Origin: an uncultured Lachnospiraceae bacterium
GTDB lineage: Bacteria; Bacillota; Clostridia; Lachnospirales; Lachnospiraceae
NCBI GenBank assembly: GCA_910585295.1
Contig: CAJUDE010000018.1
Span: 1 to 37,273 of the forward strand
DNA length: 37,273 bases
Direction: 5' to 3'
Positions within the stretch are counted from its first letter, which is position 1. Each line of letters begins with the position of its first letter. The notes beneath the pieces were generated by a model. The model ran no database searches, was not told where the DNA came from, and saw nothing but the letters and a program-made list of their open reading frames with translations. Made by a program: the position numbers and the translations under genes. Positions 8,803-16,722 of this stretch are shown here, piece by piece.

Positions 8803-8987
8803 AGTCAAATACCCCGCAGCAAGCTACGGGGCATGGCCTAGCTTGTTCTTCCCACCCCAAGGGGCGGGGCATTTGGTCTACGCTCCGTTTCGGTCGGCGC
8901 TAAACGTGTGCCGCCGACACACAGCGCCTCGCGGCATTCGCCAAATATGCGTGAGGGAGCGGCTGCTTGGCTCATTGCTCGCGGGAA
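8803..8987 (+). repeat. Dispersed repeat, long copy A1
   Basis: This segment shares two blocks with 18164-18300: AGTCAAATACCCC plus CAAGCTACGGG and CCTAGCTTGTTCTT at one end, and GCCTCGCGGCATTCGCCAAA plus GCGGC, GCTTGGCTCATTGC at the other. CAAGCTA and TAGCTTG form an inverted repeat within it. About 48 extra bases sit in the middle relative to the second copy, including a GCGCT/AGCGC stem. The end block also occurs at 31901-31957 (minus) and 33395-33452. It lies in the intergenic space after tyrS and is non-coding by appearance. Confidence 0.75.
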
Positions 8988-9037
8988 TGGATAGAGCGTG
9001 TAGGAAAACAATTTTCCAACACGCTCTATCCATTCCC
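8983..9037. repeat. 55-bp near-perfect palindrome
   Basis: GGAATGGATAGAGCGTGT (8984-9001) is the exact reverse complement of 9019-9036, followed inward by an A-A mismatch and GGAAAA/TTTTCC around a three-base loop. The outer G8983-C9037 pair extends the stem. It lies between the convergent genes tyrS and the HD-GYP regulator and abuts repeat copy A1. There is no T-tract on either side, so it is not a standard terminator. Confidence 0.85.
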
Positions 9038-9048
9038 TATCCATGCAA

Positions 9049-10095
9049 TCATGACAATTCTTCCATTAATTGGCGCAGCTCTTCCCCTGACTCCAGAAAT
9101 GTATCCAGAAGCACAGGCTCAAAGCTGTTGCCCCTTTCTTTCTCCATAATCCCAAATGCTTGCTCTAATGTCATTCCTTTCTTGTACTGCCGTTCTGACA
9201 CCAACGCGTCAAATACATCGGCAATTGCCAAAATCCTTGCTGCAAGAGGGATTTGTTCTCCCTTTAAGTTCCCTGGGTACCCTCCCCCATTCCATTTTTC
9301 ATGGTGGTAGGCTGCCAGGTCACGTGCGATTTCCACAAATTCTTTGTCTACAATGCGGTCCATATTTTCTGAAATCAAACGGCTCCCCGCCTTCGCATGG
9401 AGCTTTATCAAGTCGTACTCTTCTTGCGTCAATGCTCCTGGCTTCTGCAAAATCCTGTCTGGGACTGTGATTTTGCCAATATCATGGAGCGGTGACGCTT
9501 TTTTCAAATAATCTATGTAGCGGGGCGTTAAAATCTCCCGATATATGCCCTTTTCCTGCATTTTTCCTACCAAAAGCTCCACATAAGCGCTTGTCCGCTT
9601 TACATGCTCGCCTGTGGTGCCATCCCGGCTTTCAATTAAATTTGCCATGGTAATAATGATATCCTGCTGAAGCTGGGTAATCCGCTGAAGCTGCTGCTCC
9701 ACCATTTGCTCCAGGCTCTTCCGATAGCCTTGCAGCTCCAATGTCCTGCGTACCCGCTGCATCATAATAGCCGGCACAAAAGGCTTGCCAATATAATCCA
9801 TAGCCCCCATCTGGAAGCAGGTTTCCTCTGTTTTTTCGGTTCGGTCTGCAGTAAGGAAAATTACTGGGATTTTGCGCCATGCCTTATGGCCCTGCAAGCG
9901 GCGCATCACCTCAAACCCGTCCATTTTGGGCATCTGTATATCCAAAAGCACCAAATCCGGCTCCTTTTCCTCTAAGAACTGAAATGCCCCTTCCCCAGAA
10001 TCTACCGTCTGCACATCGTATTCTTCTGACAGGAGGTCCCGTGCAATGACAAGGTTCAGCCTGCTATCATCTACCACTAAAATTATTTTCTTCAT
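9049..10095 (-). CDS. Response regulator with HD-GYP phosphodiesterase domain
   Basis: A 348-residue cytoplasmic protein. The receiver domain (1-120) has VVDD, the phospho-acceptor Asp at residue 52 (LLDIQMPKMDG) and the Lys of GKPF. After a coiled-coil linker, the HD-GYP domain (about 140-345) shows the HD pair in PLHDIGKITVP (204-205), AYHHEKWNGGGYP with the GYP signature near 271-274, and ILAIADVFDAL. The output domain usually hydrolyses cyclic-di-GMP. No histidine kinase or diguanylate cyclase is adjacent, so its upstream partner is unknown. All key catalytic residues that I can place by eye are present. Confidence 0.93.
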   Translation of the reverse strand: MKKIILVVDDSRLNLVIARDLLSEEYDVQTVDSGEGAFQFLEEKEPDLVLLDIQMPKMDGFEVMRRLQGHKAWRKIPVIFLTADRTEKTEETCFQMGAMDYIGKPFVPAIMMQRVRRTLELQGYRKSLEQMVEQQLQRITQLQQDIIITMANLIESRDGTTGEHVKRTSAYVELLVGKMQEKGIYREILTPRYIDYLKKASPLHDIGKITVPDRILQKPGALTQEEYDLIKLHAKAGSRLISENMDRIVDKEFVEIARDLAAYHHEKWNGGGYPGNLKGEQIPLAARILAIADVFDALVSERQYKKGMTLEQAFGIMEKERGNSFEPVLLDTFLESGEELRQLMEELS

Positions 10096-10141
10096 GATGC
10101 ATTCTCCTGTTCTTCAATCCATTATATACTATTATATCAGC

Positions 10142-10187
10142 AAAAAGGAACCTTTTCCATAACAATATGGTAAAAAGGTTCCTTTTT
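10142..10187 (-). terminator. Strong intrinsic terminator after the GH112 gene
   Basis: AAAAAGGAACCTTTT pairs with AAAAGGTTCCTTTTT over 15 bp and continues through CCATA/TATGG around an ACAA loop, with a two-base bulge. T-tracts flank it in both directions, so it could act both ways. It follows the stop at 10220 of the minus-strand phosphorylase gene and precedes the start region of the HD-GYP gene. Confidence 0.88.
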
Positions 10188-10219
10188 AAGAAGGGTTCTA
10201 TTGTTTCCAGGCTATCTTC

Positions 10220-12376
10220 TTACATTTGATACCAAATAATTTCATTTTCCTTTAACTTCAAGGAGAAGCTTTCCCCATCCCCTTTATAGACTGTGGTTTC
10301 CTGCGGCTCATATGTGTTGTTCACCACACAGTATTTGCCATTTGCGGGATAAGCATGGACTTCCACATTATAGTTGCTGCTGAACCAGCGGTTTAAGTCC
10401 CCTTCCCCATGGGCGCCCCAAAGGATGGAACGGTATAGCAGGCGGCTATTTTCAAAGCTATACGGCAAGCCGCTGATATAGACTGCCCTGCCTTTCCCAA
10501 ATTCATTGACCGCAAGCTGGACTTCTTTCCCATGCTCCACAAGGATTTTGGCTCCTTCCAATGCATAAATATTTTTCTGCCCTTCCCCAAAGTCAATTTC
10601 GCCTTTACAATCCTTTGTAATAAAATGGGCATGGCTGTCCCAATTATATTTGTCATAGCCCAGGGTAAACCCACGTTCCTCTTCCACGCCAAATACGCTG
10701 GCAAGTTGGAAGAACCTTCCATTTGCCTGATGGGCGCTGGGTTCCCCCACTCCAATGATCCCGCCGCCCCCATATACAAACTTCTTAATGGCGCAAACCA
10801 CTTTTTCATCACACCACCATTCCCCTCCGGTATGGGCTGTGTCTGCTCCGCCGACATTAATTAAGACATCCACGCCATCTAAAGCTGCCAGGTTATTTTT
10901 AATGTCCTCAAAGCTGAGGAACGCCACGTCAAAGGGCGCGCCAGACAATGCCTCGATCACGCCTGCATAGGAATAATTTTGTTTCTGGTACAGTGCATGG
11001 TGTACCATATGGCAGCCCCAGGCACGCATTTTCCCCCAGCAGTTTAGCACAGCGACTTTTTTCACGCAATATGGCACGCAGCCTTTTACGTTTTCATAAA
11101 GCACGCGGAATTCCTCACAAACGCTTTCCACATAGGAGACAAATTCCGGGAACTCCAGCGCAAGCTTCAAGTACCCGCCATAGCCGATACGGTCAATTGG
11201 TTTCCTTAAAATGGCGCGCCTTGCTGTCACCCAGTTCACTTTTGCTTCCTTTACTGGGTCGCCGCCTTCGCAGAAGGTATCTGGGAAAAAATAAGGCAGC
11301 AGCCGCCCCTCGGTATAGTCCACCCCTTCAATATCGCTAATCAGCCGTAAGGTTGAGCCATTCCCAACGCTGCCTACCACGGCATCCAGCCCAATAGAGG
11401 CAAATTCCTCCAAGAATGGCTCGGTGCCAATCCAATGGTCGCCCAGAAACATCATGGCTTCTTTGCCACATTCATGGGTGATATCCACCATCTCTTTTGC
11501 AATTTTTGCCACTTCCCTGCGCTGGAACGCCTGAAAATCTTTAAATTCCTTTGATGGGATCCGGTACTGCCCATTGTAATACCCTTGGTCTATAATATAT
11601 TCTGGACGGAACTTATAGCCCACTTCCTGTTCAAACTGCTCTAGGATATAGGGGCTGACGGATGCAGAATACCCATACCAGTCCACATATTTTTCCCTTG
11701 CCATCTCATCAAAAATTAGAGTGAATTGGTGGAAAAATGTGGTGAACCGCAATACATTTACATAGGGATGCCCCTCAATAAATTCCCGCAGCCGCCTCAT
11801 AGTAAATTCATGGGTTTTGGGCTGGCGTACATCAAAAGTCATTTGATGCTCCACATCCTCCCACCCATTGGTCACTGCATTGTACATATGCACTGGATCC
11901 CAAATTATATAGGCAAGGAAGCTTACGGTATAGTCATGGAATGGCACAGCCTGCACAGACACCTCCCCAGCCTTTTCCTCATAGCTCCACTGGCCTGCCG
12001 GCACAACCTGCCCGGTGGTGCGGTCTATTACCTCCCACCAGCGGGTAATGTCATCCCGGCTGTTAGGCTTTAACATATCAGGATATAACCCTTTCATCAG
12101 AGGGATTTTCAACGTACCGCCCTCCGCCATATAAAAAGGCGTCATCACATACATCTGCTGCACTTCTTCTGGATGTGCATTCGCCCATTCATTATCTTTC
12201 CTGGTGGTGTAATATGTGGAGTAAATTTTTGCATCCACATCCTGCAGCTCCTTGGGAAAATCTGTCCCATCGCAGTCCCGGACCGCGTCTGCCCCCCACC
12301 GCCCCATCAGCTCTAATGTCTGTGGGATCACATCTAAATCTGTCGGTATTGTTACCCGTCCTTTTTCCTTACCCAT
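10220..12376 (-). CDS. GH112 beta-1,3-galactosyl-N-acetylhexosamine / galactosyl-rhamnose phosphorylase
   Basis: A 718-residue cytoplasmic phosphorylase of glycoside hydrolase family 112. Enzymes of this family cleave Gal-beta-1,3-GlcNAc/GalNAc (mucin or milk-glycan core units) or Gal-beta-1,4-rhamnose with phosphate to give galactose-1-phosphate. Family motifs seen include MGRWGADAVRDCDGTDFP near residue 25 and FLGDHWIGTEP, whose Asp is residue 313, the same number as the known general acid of the bifidobacterial lacto-N-biose phosphorylase. The start at 12376 is chosen because AAGGAGGG lies five bases upstream; an ATG seven codons earlier has no ribosome site. It is divergent from an AraC regulator. 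No dedicated transporter is adjacent. Which of the three disaccharides it prefers cannot be told. Confidence 0.93.
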   Translation of the reverse strand: MGKEKGRVTIPTDLDVIPQTLELMGRWGADAVRDCDGTDFPKELQDVDAKIYSTYYTTRKDNEWANAHPEEVQQMYVMTPFYMAEGGTLKIPLMKGLYPDMLKPNSRDDITRWWEVIDRTTGQVVPAGQWSYEEKAGEVSVQAVPFHDYTVSFLAYIIWDPVHMYNAVTNGWEDVEHQMTFDVRQPKTHEFTMRRLREFIEGHPYVNVLRFTTFFHQFTLIFDEMAREKYVDWYGYSASVSPYILEQFEQEVGYKFRPEYIIDQGYYNGQYRIPSKEFKDFQAFQRREVAKIAKEMVDITHECGKEAMMFLGDHWIGTEPFLEEFASIGLDAVVGSVGNGSTLRLISDIEGVDYTEGRLLPYFFPDTFCEGGDPVKEAKVNWVTARRAILRKPIDRIGYGGYLKLALEFPEFVSYVESVCEEFRVLYENVKGCVPYCVKKVAVLNCWGKMRAWGCHMVHHALYQKQNYSYAGVIEALSGAPFDVAFLSFEDIKNNLAALDGVDVLINVGGADTAHTGGEWWCDEKVVCAIKKFVYGGGGIIGVGEPSAHQANGRFFQLASVFGVEEERGFTLGYDKYNWDSHAHFITKDCKGEIDFGEGQKNIYALEGAKILVEHGKEVQLAVNEFGKGRAVYISGLPYSFENSRLLYRSILWGAHGEGDLNRWFSSNYNVEVHAYPANGKYCVVNNTYEPQETTVYKGDGESFSLKLKENEIIWYQM

Positions 12377-12422
12377 AAGGCCCTCCTTGTTTTGCATTCC
12401 ATATTATCTTGCCCTTTCATTT

Positions 12423-12451
12423 AGGATATGGAAAACCGCCCTATTTTTCAA
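12423..12451 (-). promoter_or_regulatory. Candidate promoter of the GH112 gene
   Basis: On the minus strand TTGAAA (12451-12446) and TATCCT (12428-12423) are separated by 17 bases. They lie about 50 bases upstream of the phosphorylase start, within the divergent region shared with the AraC gene. Two similar TTAGGAT boxes (near 12421 and 12471) could be regulator sites. Confidence 0.5.
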
Positions 12452-12537
12452 TTCAGATCTTGCTTATAATTTTAGGATCCTTGCTTTTTATCCGATATTA
12501 TAGTTAAATACTAATCTTATGTAAGAAAGGATCCATT

Positions 12538-13383
12538 ATGGGAAATACACGTTATACATTTACAGAGGAATCCTCTGACTCCCTTCCCATTAAGCTGCTG
12601 TATGTAAGTTCTTCCCGCTATGGAAAAGATTGGGAAAGCCTAGGGCATACCCATTATTTTACAGAACTTTTCTACGTTCAGGAGGGACAGGGGACGCTCC
12701 TTGCAGAGGGTGAGGCCATCCCATTGCAAAAAGATGACCTTGCAATTGTCAACCCACAGACTTGGCACACTGAAACTTCGCTGGACGGCACCCCTATGGA
12801 ATACATTATCCTGGGCGTTGAGGGCATCCAGTTTTCTTTTGGGAACCAGAAAGAATACGCTATCTTTCACTGCAGGGCCAACAAAAGGCATTTGATGAAT
12901 TACTTCACTGCCATGCTGCAGGAAATGGAAACAAAAGGGAAGCATTATGAACTGGTCTGCAAAAACCTTTTAGAAATACTGATTGTCCACTTAATGCGCT
13001 ACAGCAATGCCCAAATTGACGTCATCGCATCTCCCCGGAGAATTAACCGGGAATGCAGCCTAGTGAAACGGTATATCGACGCCAATTACGCAGAGGAACT
13101 CCACCTGGACACCCTTGCATCCCTTGTGCATCTGAATAAGTATTACCTTGCCCATGCCTTTACGGAAACATATGGCACTTCCCCTATGAATTACCTAAAC
13201 GAGAAGAGGATCGAAAACTGTAAGGAACTCCTTGCCACCACCGACTATAAAATAGCAGAAATCGCTAGGCTTTCTGGTTTTTCCTCCCAAAGCTATTTCT
13301 CCCAATGCTTCCTGAAAAGCTGCGGCATGTCTGCAAGGGCTTACCGGAACTCTATGGCAAACACCCGCGCACCCATTCCGTAA
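12538..13383 (+). CDS. AraC-family transcriptional regulator (cupin + HTH)
   Basis: A 281-residue regulator with an N-terminal cupin sensing domain (GHTHYFTELFYVQEGQG, then the second box VNPQTWHTE) and a C-terminal pair of helix-turn-helix units (about residues 180-275: LDTLASLVHLNKYYLAHAF, then IAEIARLSGFSSQSYFSQCF). It has a ribosome site AGAAAGGATCC before the ATG. It is divergent from the GH112 phosphorylase gene across about 160 bases, so it most likely controls that gene in response to the disaccharide or a product. The domain call is firm, the target inferred. Confidence 0.93.
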   Translation: MGNTRYTFTEESSDSLPIKLLYVSSSRYGKDWESLGHTHYFTELFYVQEGQGTLLAEGEAIPLQKDDLAIVNPQTWHTETSLDGTPMEYIILGVEGIQFSFGNQKEYAIFHCRANKRHLMNYFTAMLQEMETKGKHYELVCKNLLEILIVHLMRYSNAQIDVIASPRRINRECSLVKRYIDANYAEELHLDTLASLVHLNKYYLAHAFTETYGTSPMNYLNEKRIENCKELLATTDYKIAEIARLSGFSSQSYFSQCFLKSCGMSARAYRNSMANTRAPIP

Positions 13384-13406
13384 GGGCGCGCCTGCTGCCC
13401 TTACGG
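13378..13406. terminator. Shared hairpin holding both stop codons of convergent genes
   Basis: CCGTAAGGGC (13378-13387) and GCCCTTACGG (13397-13406) form a perfect 10-bp stem. The TAA of the AraC gene (13381-13383) and the TAA of the macrodomain gene (13403-13401) lie in opposite arms. A run of seven T follows 11 bases later on the plus strand only, so it may end the AraC transcript. Confidence 0.55.
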
Positions 13407-14183
13407 TTCTAGGATTTTTTTATAAATTTCATAATCTTCTTCCTGATACACATTAAAAATTACCCGTTCTATCTGTATATCGTTATCTAGGAATTCCTGC
13501 ACCGACTTCACTGCAATCTCTGCCGCCCTGTCATGCGGAAAATGGAACTGCCCTGTGGAAATGCAGCAGAACGCAACGCTCTTTAATTTCTGCCCTGATG
13601 CAAGGGCAAGGCAAGAATGGTAGCACTCTGCAAGCTGGGCGCAATGGGTTTCTGTAAGCCTGCCCGATACCACAGGCCCTACGGTATGCAGCACATATTT
13701 ACAGGGAAGGTTGAAGGCTGGCGTAATCTTAGCCTTGCCTGCTGGTTCCTCATGCCCCTGCTCTTTCATAAGGCTGTCACAGGCCAGCCGAAGCTGTATG
13801 CCGCTGACACTATGTATGATATTGTCCACGCAAGAGTGGCATGGGACAAAACATCCCAGCAATGCGCTGTTAGCCGCATTGACAATTGCATCTACTTTGA
13901 GCGCGGTAATATCCCCTTTCCAAAGCACAAGGCGGCTGTCTACTGGGGACGGCAACAAACCCTTTCCATCCACAATCCCTTTTTCCTGCACTTCCTCACT
14001 TAGGTATTCATCCTGCACCTTTAAGAATTCCTCGCTGATTGGGGCGGGGGTGCGGATATTCATAAGCGTCCGCAATAGGCGTTTCTGCTTCCCTGTTTCA
14101 AGAGGGATCGGCATCCCCTTATACTGAGAGGACTCCGCCAATAGTTCCTCAATTAAAAATACCAGTTTTTCGTTGTGCGTCAT
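13401..14183 (-). CDS. Zinc-type macrodomain protein-ADP-ribose hydrolase
   Basis: A 260-residue protein. Residues 1-85 form a helical extension, followed by a macrodomain with ITALKVDAIVNAANSALLGC, the HTVGPVV strand and the ISTGQFHFPHDRAA loop that holds ADP-ribose. The GCFVPCHSCVDNIIHS stretch carries the His and Cys residues that bind zinc in the Zn-macro subgroup, which removes ADP-ribose from proteins. The start at 14183 is preferred because AGGAGG lies six bases upstream; an ATG two codons earlier would touch that site. In other Firmicutes the subgroup sits with a SirTM sirtuin and lipoyl-carrier genes; none is present here, so its target is unknown. Confidence 0.9.
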   Translation of the reverse strand: MTHNEKLVFLIEELLAESSQYKGMPIPLETGKQKRLLRTLMNIRTPAPISEEFLKVQDEYLSEEVQEKGIVDGKGLLPSPVDSRLVLWKGDITALKVDAIVNAANSALLGCFVPCHSCVDNIIHSVSGIQLRLACDSLMKEQGHEEPAGKAKITPAFNLPCKYVLHTVGPVVSGRLTETHCAQLAECYHSCLALASGQKLKSVAFCCISTGQFHFPHDRAAEIAVKSVQEFLDNDIQIERVIFNVYQEEDYEIYKKILEP

Positions 14184-14193
14184 GTCCATCCTC

Positions 14194-14637
14194 CTAATAT
14201 GAAATGATATTTGCCAATTGTTTCATTGGCTCCCACTGGCACACCCATAATTTCAGGGTCTCTATTTTCAATATTAAAATGGTTATAATATGGATAAAAA
14301 AAGACTCACTTGGTACAAGCTCCTTAGGATATAAACCTTTCCATCCCAAAAGCCAAGTTTCAAAACAATGGTTACATACCAATATTTCTAAATGAAATAG
14401 CAATTCCCCTAACATATACTTTTCATTTACCTTAGCAAGAACCTGTCTCTTCCTGGATTCACACTCTAATTCCTCTGCATCCAAAATAACAACCAACTCA
14501 TCTATCTTTCCTGGATAGCACAAAATAGTGTCAATAGTATCAAACAGCGCTTTTGTGACTAGCTGTGCCACACCCTGCCCACTCTGCAACACATAGTTAT
14601 TTTCGTTTACATCTTGTATATCTGCTAGAATAAGGTT
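14194..14637 (-). pseudogene. Remnant of a TOPRIM-like (DUF4276/OLD-type partner) protein
   Basis: An open frame without a good start. A GTG at 14592 could begin a 132-residue product, but the reading frame continues 15 codons upstream (NLILADIQDVNENNY) to a stop, so the beginning is lost. The stretch DELVVILDAEE resembles the acidic strand of TOPRIM nucleases, and LVCNHCFETWLLGWK resembles the family region that follows. The DNA is clearly more AT-rich than its neighbours. Together with the Walker A fragment just upstream (14663-14866) it looks like the decayed remains of an ATPase/TOPRIM pair, a layout found in phage-defence systems. The family call is by pattern only. Confidence 0.5.
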
Positions 14638-14662
14638 TTAAATGAATATCTTTATTGACCGC

Positions 14663-14866
14663 TTAATTTAATGAGTATTCCACAACATTTAAAATCTGGC
14701 TTTTCCCTATGCCAGATATTCCAACTAACAATGTAATATCCTCAAAAAAATCAATTCTTTCAATCTTTAGCCCTGTTTTCAAATTCTCAAATTCTATCCA
14801 GCCTACTCTCACTTTACCAACCTCATTCCTTATCCCAACTATGGTTATATCTCTCCTAAAATCACC
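14663..14866 (-). pseudogene. N-terminal fragment of an AAA ATPase
   Basis: Translating this minus-strand stretch gives a 67-codon open frame containing WIEFENLKTGLKIERIDF and the P-loop LLVGISGIGKSQILNVVE, then a TAA. This is the first strand, linker and Walker A of an AAA_15/AAA_21-type ATPase; normal members run for 300 or more residues, with Walker B and later motifs that are absent here. A GTG at 14812 is the only plausible start. The next frame downstream is the TOPRIM-like remnant, so a large internal deletion seems to have joined the head of one gene to the tail of its partner. Confidence 0.6.
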
Positions 14867-14958
14867 TTAAGTTTCCATATGTAAGAATATTGCCAATTAT
14901 TCCCTAAAAATACCGCTCGCCTATAATAACTTACCTATACTGCATTCTTACAATTGAA

Positions 14959-15014
14959 GGAAAGCCCGCAAACTTCTTCAAAAATCATTTTCCGAAAAAC
15001 TTACAGGCTTCCCC
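14959..15014 (-). terminator. Possible terminator after the pRiA4b-domain gene
   Basis: GGCTTCCCC (15006-15014) can pair with GGAAAGCC (14959-14966) with inner A/T-rich pairing between. The T-tract on the minus side is weak. It lies in the 176-base gap 14867-15042, in which I see nothing else except a 9-bp inverted repeat (14880-14888 and 14944-14952). Confidence 0.35.
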
Positions 15015-15042
15015 TATCCCCCGCATAAATATCCAAAGTTTC

Positions 15043-16704
15043 CTATTCGCCGTCCCACATTGGGTACTGCGCTGGCGCGTCCCCTTTGCTTTTCACAATC
15101 CTAGGAGCCTCTGTGTCCCCATCCAGCACCCGAAGCACCTTACACTGAAATAACCATTCGTCCCCAAAATCAAACAGGTACTTAAATTGTTTCCCTTTAC
15201 ACACGCCTGCCTGGTTCAGGCTGCAGGCTCCCGTAGTCCGGCACTCCTCTTTTATGCCATCCATATAATAACAATCCTGCCCACTCCAACAAATATTGTC
15301 CATAAAAAATGCATGGGCATGCCCGTCATCAAATGCAAACGCATCCAGGATTGCGCTGTGCAGCCCCCGCAAGGTGCTGCTGGCAGATATCTGGATATGG
15401 CGGTAACAGCCCGTCCCAAGGGAAACGCTGATTACATAAGACTGGCTCCGGCTAGTTTTCACCGTCCTAAAATCTGATTTTTTCAGCCTGCCCCGGTTAG
15501 GGTAGAGGAAATTCTCCACTTTTTGTTCCAATTCTGCAGGCAAGCCCCCTTTATGCAAAACAGTTTCCAATTGGCTTAGCAGTTCTGTAGGGAGGCTTTC
15601 CATTTCCATGCCGCCTTCCTCCATAATGCCTGTTATCATATCAAGCATTTCCCCAACTTCTTCCTCTTCAGTCATGGAAAAATGCCTTAATAGGTCATAC
15701 TCTACCTGATCCAAGACTGGAAGCTCCCGCTCTATACTGATAGGAATCCTCAATTTATCACAGAACTCTTTTGCAAAATAGTAAGTACGTTCATCCCGTG
15801 CCTTCACCTTCCTTGGGCAAAGCCCTTCCCTTAAAAGCGCTTCAATAAACAGGTTCAGCAGGTTTTGGGGCGCATCCTGGTAACTTGGCACTGGGTCCAC
15901 AGGCAAAATATAGTCCCTATCCACTTCCACTGCCAAAAGCACATAAGGGAAGAATGGTATCCCTTCTGGGCTATCCTGCACTGGTTCTGGATATTGGACA
16001 ATCCCGCATTCCCATATCCCTGATTTTCCAATTTTCTTTAAATTCGCAAGCCCAATCTCATTGCATCCAGCCGGGACAGGCCATGGCTCTTCCACCCACT
16101 GAGGCAGTTTTATCCTGCCCAGCGCATATACGCCATCTTTTTTCCCCAACAAGGGAATCTCGCATTCACCATCCAATACCTCACAAAACCCAAGCTCCAT
16201 AGGAGCCTTGCCCTCTAGAAGCCTTGCCATTTCGACGCCTGCCGCCAATGCCTCGCAAAGGTCTTCCTGCTCTTGCCCTGCCTGCAAAAGCCATGGGCAG
16301 CAGCCAGGATGATAGTTCAGAAAACGAGGGTAAGCATTTTTCCCTGATATCTTTATCCCATGGCTCCTTGCATATTCCCTTGCTTCCTCACGCTCTTCCT
16401 CTGTCAAGCTGCCCTTCCCCTCAAAGGCGCATTGCAGGCAATCCTGCTTTAAAATCGTTTCCTGGTATTCAAACAGGCTCATATGCAATTCATCTGCTTT
16501 CATCATGGACCGGAAACTGTTAAGCCCTATCTCCCCAATATACAGCCCCAGGGCGCAATGGCTTTCGCGGTCTTGCACAATGCTGACATACCCAACCCTG
16601 CCATCTGCAAGCGTAAGGGCAAACATCTCTAAACTATGCAAAACTTTCCACAGCTTCGTCTTTTTAAACTCAAATGCTAACCCATACAATTTGTCTGAAA
16701 TCAT
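15043..16704 (-). CDS. Multidomain protein with C-terminal plasmid pRiA4b ORF-3-like domain
   Basis: A 553-residue soluble protein. Residues about 1-110 and 150-330 look like the uncharacterised domains often found in front of this C-terminus (DUF7309/DUF6930-like, by general appearance only). Residues about 345-410 are acidic and helical. From about 425 the pRiA4b ORF-3-like domain is clear: YVISVSLGTGCYRHIQIS, STLRGLHSAILDAFAFDDGH, then FKYLFDFGDEWLFQCKV, with a cysteine-containing insert (CRTTGACSLNQAGVC) between. The domain is widespread and of unknown function; some members sit in mobile elements. The gene starts 18 bases after trpB and is probably cotranscribed with it. No role is claimed. 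Confidence 0.75.
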   Translation of the reverse strand: MISDKLYGLAFEFKKTKLWKVLHSLEMFALTLADGRVGYVSIVQDRESHCALGLYIGEIGLNSFRSMMKADELHMSLFEYQETILKQDCLQCAFEGKGSLTEEEREEAREYARSHGIKISGKNAYPRFLNYHPGCCPWLLQAGQEQEDLCEALAAGVEMARLLEGKAPMELGFCEVLDGECEIPLLGKKDGVYALGRIKLPQWVEEPWPVPAGCNEIGLANLKKIGKSGIWECGIVQYPEPVQDSPEGIPFFPYVLLAVEVDRDYILPVDPVPSYQDAPQNLLNLFIEALLREGLCPRKVKARDERTYYFAKEFCDKLRIPISIERELPVLDQVEYDLLRHFSMTEEEEVGEMLDMITGIMEEGGMEMESLPTELLSQLETVLHKGGLPAELEQKVENFLYPNRGRLKKSDFRTVKTSRSQSYVISVSLGTGCYRHIQISASSTLRGLHSAILDAFAFDDGHAHAFFMDNICWSGQDCYYMDGIKEECRTTGACSLNQAGVCKGKQFKYLFDFGDEWLFQCKVLRVLDGDTEAPRIVKSKGDAPAQYPMWDGE

Positions 16705-16722
16705 TCTATCTCACCATTTCAC

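Noticed and set aside
8838..9310. Open frames on both strands encoding similar REWIERVGK-containing peptides
   Set aside because: The similarity on opposite strands is caused by the 55-bp palindrome; no ribosome sites or family matches support a protein.
14880..14952. TGTAAGAAT and ATTCTTACA as terminal inverted repeats of a 73-bp element
   Set aside because: Nine bases of symmetry with no target duplication and no second copy in the window is too weak.
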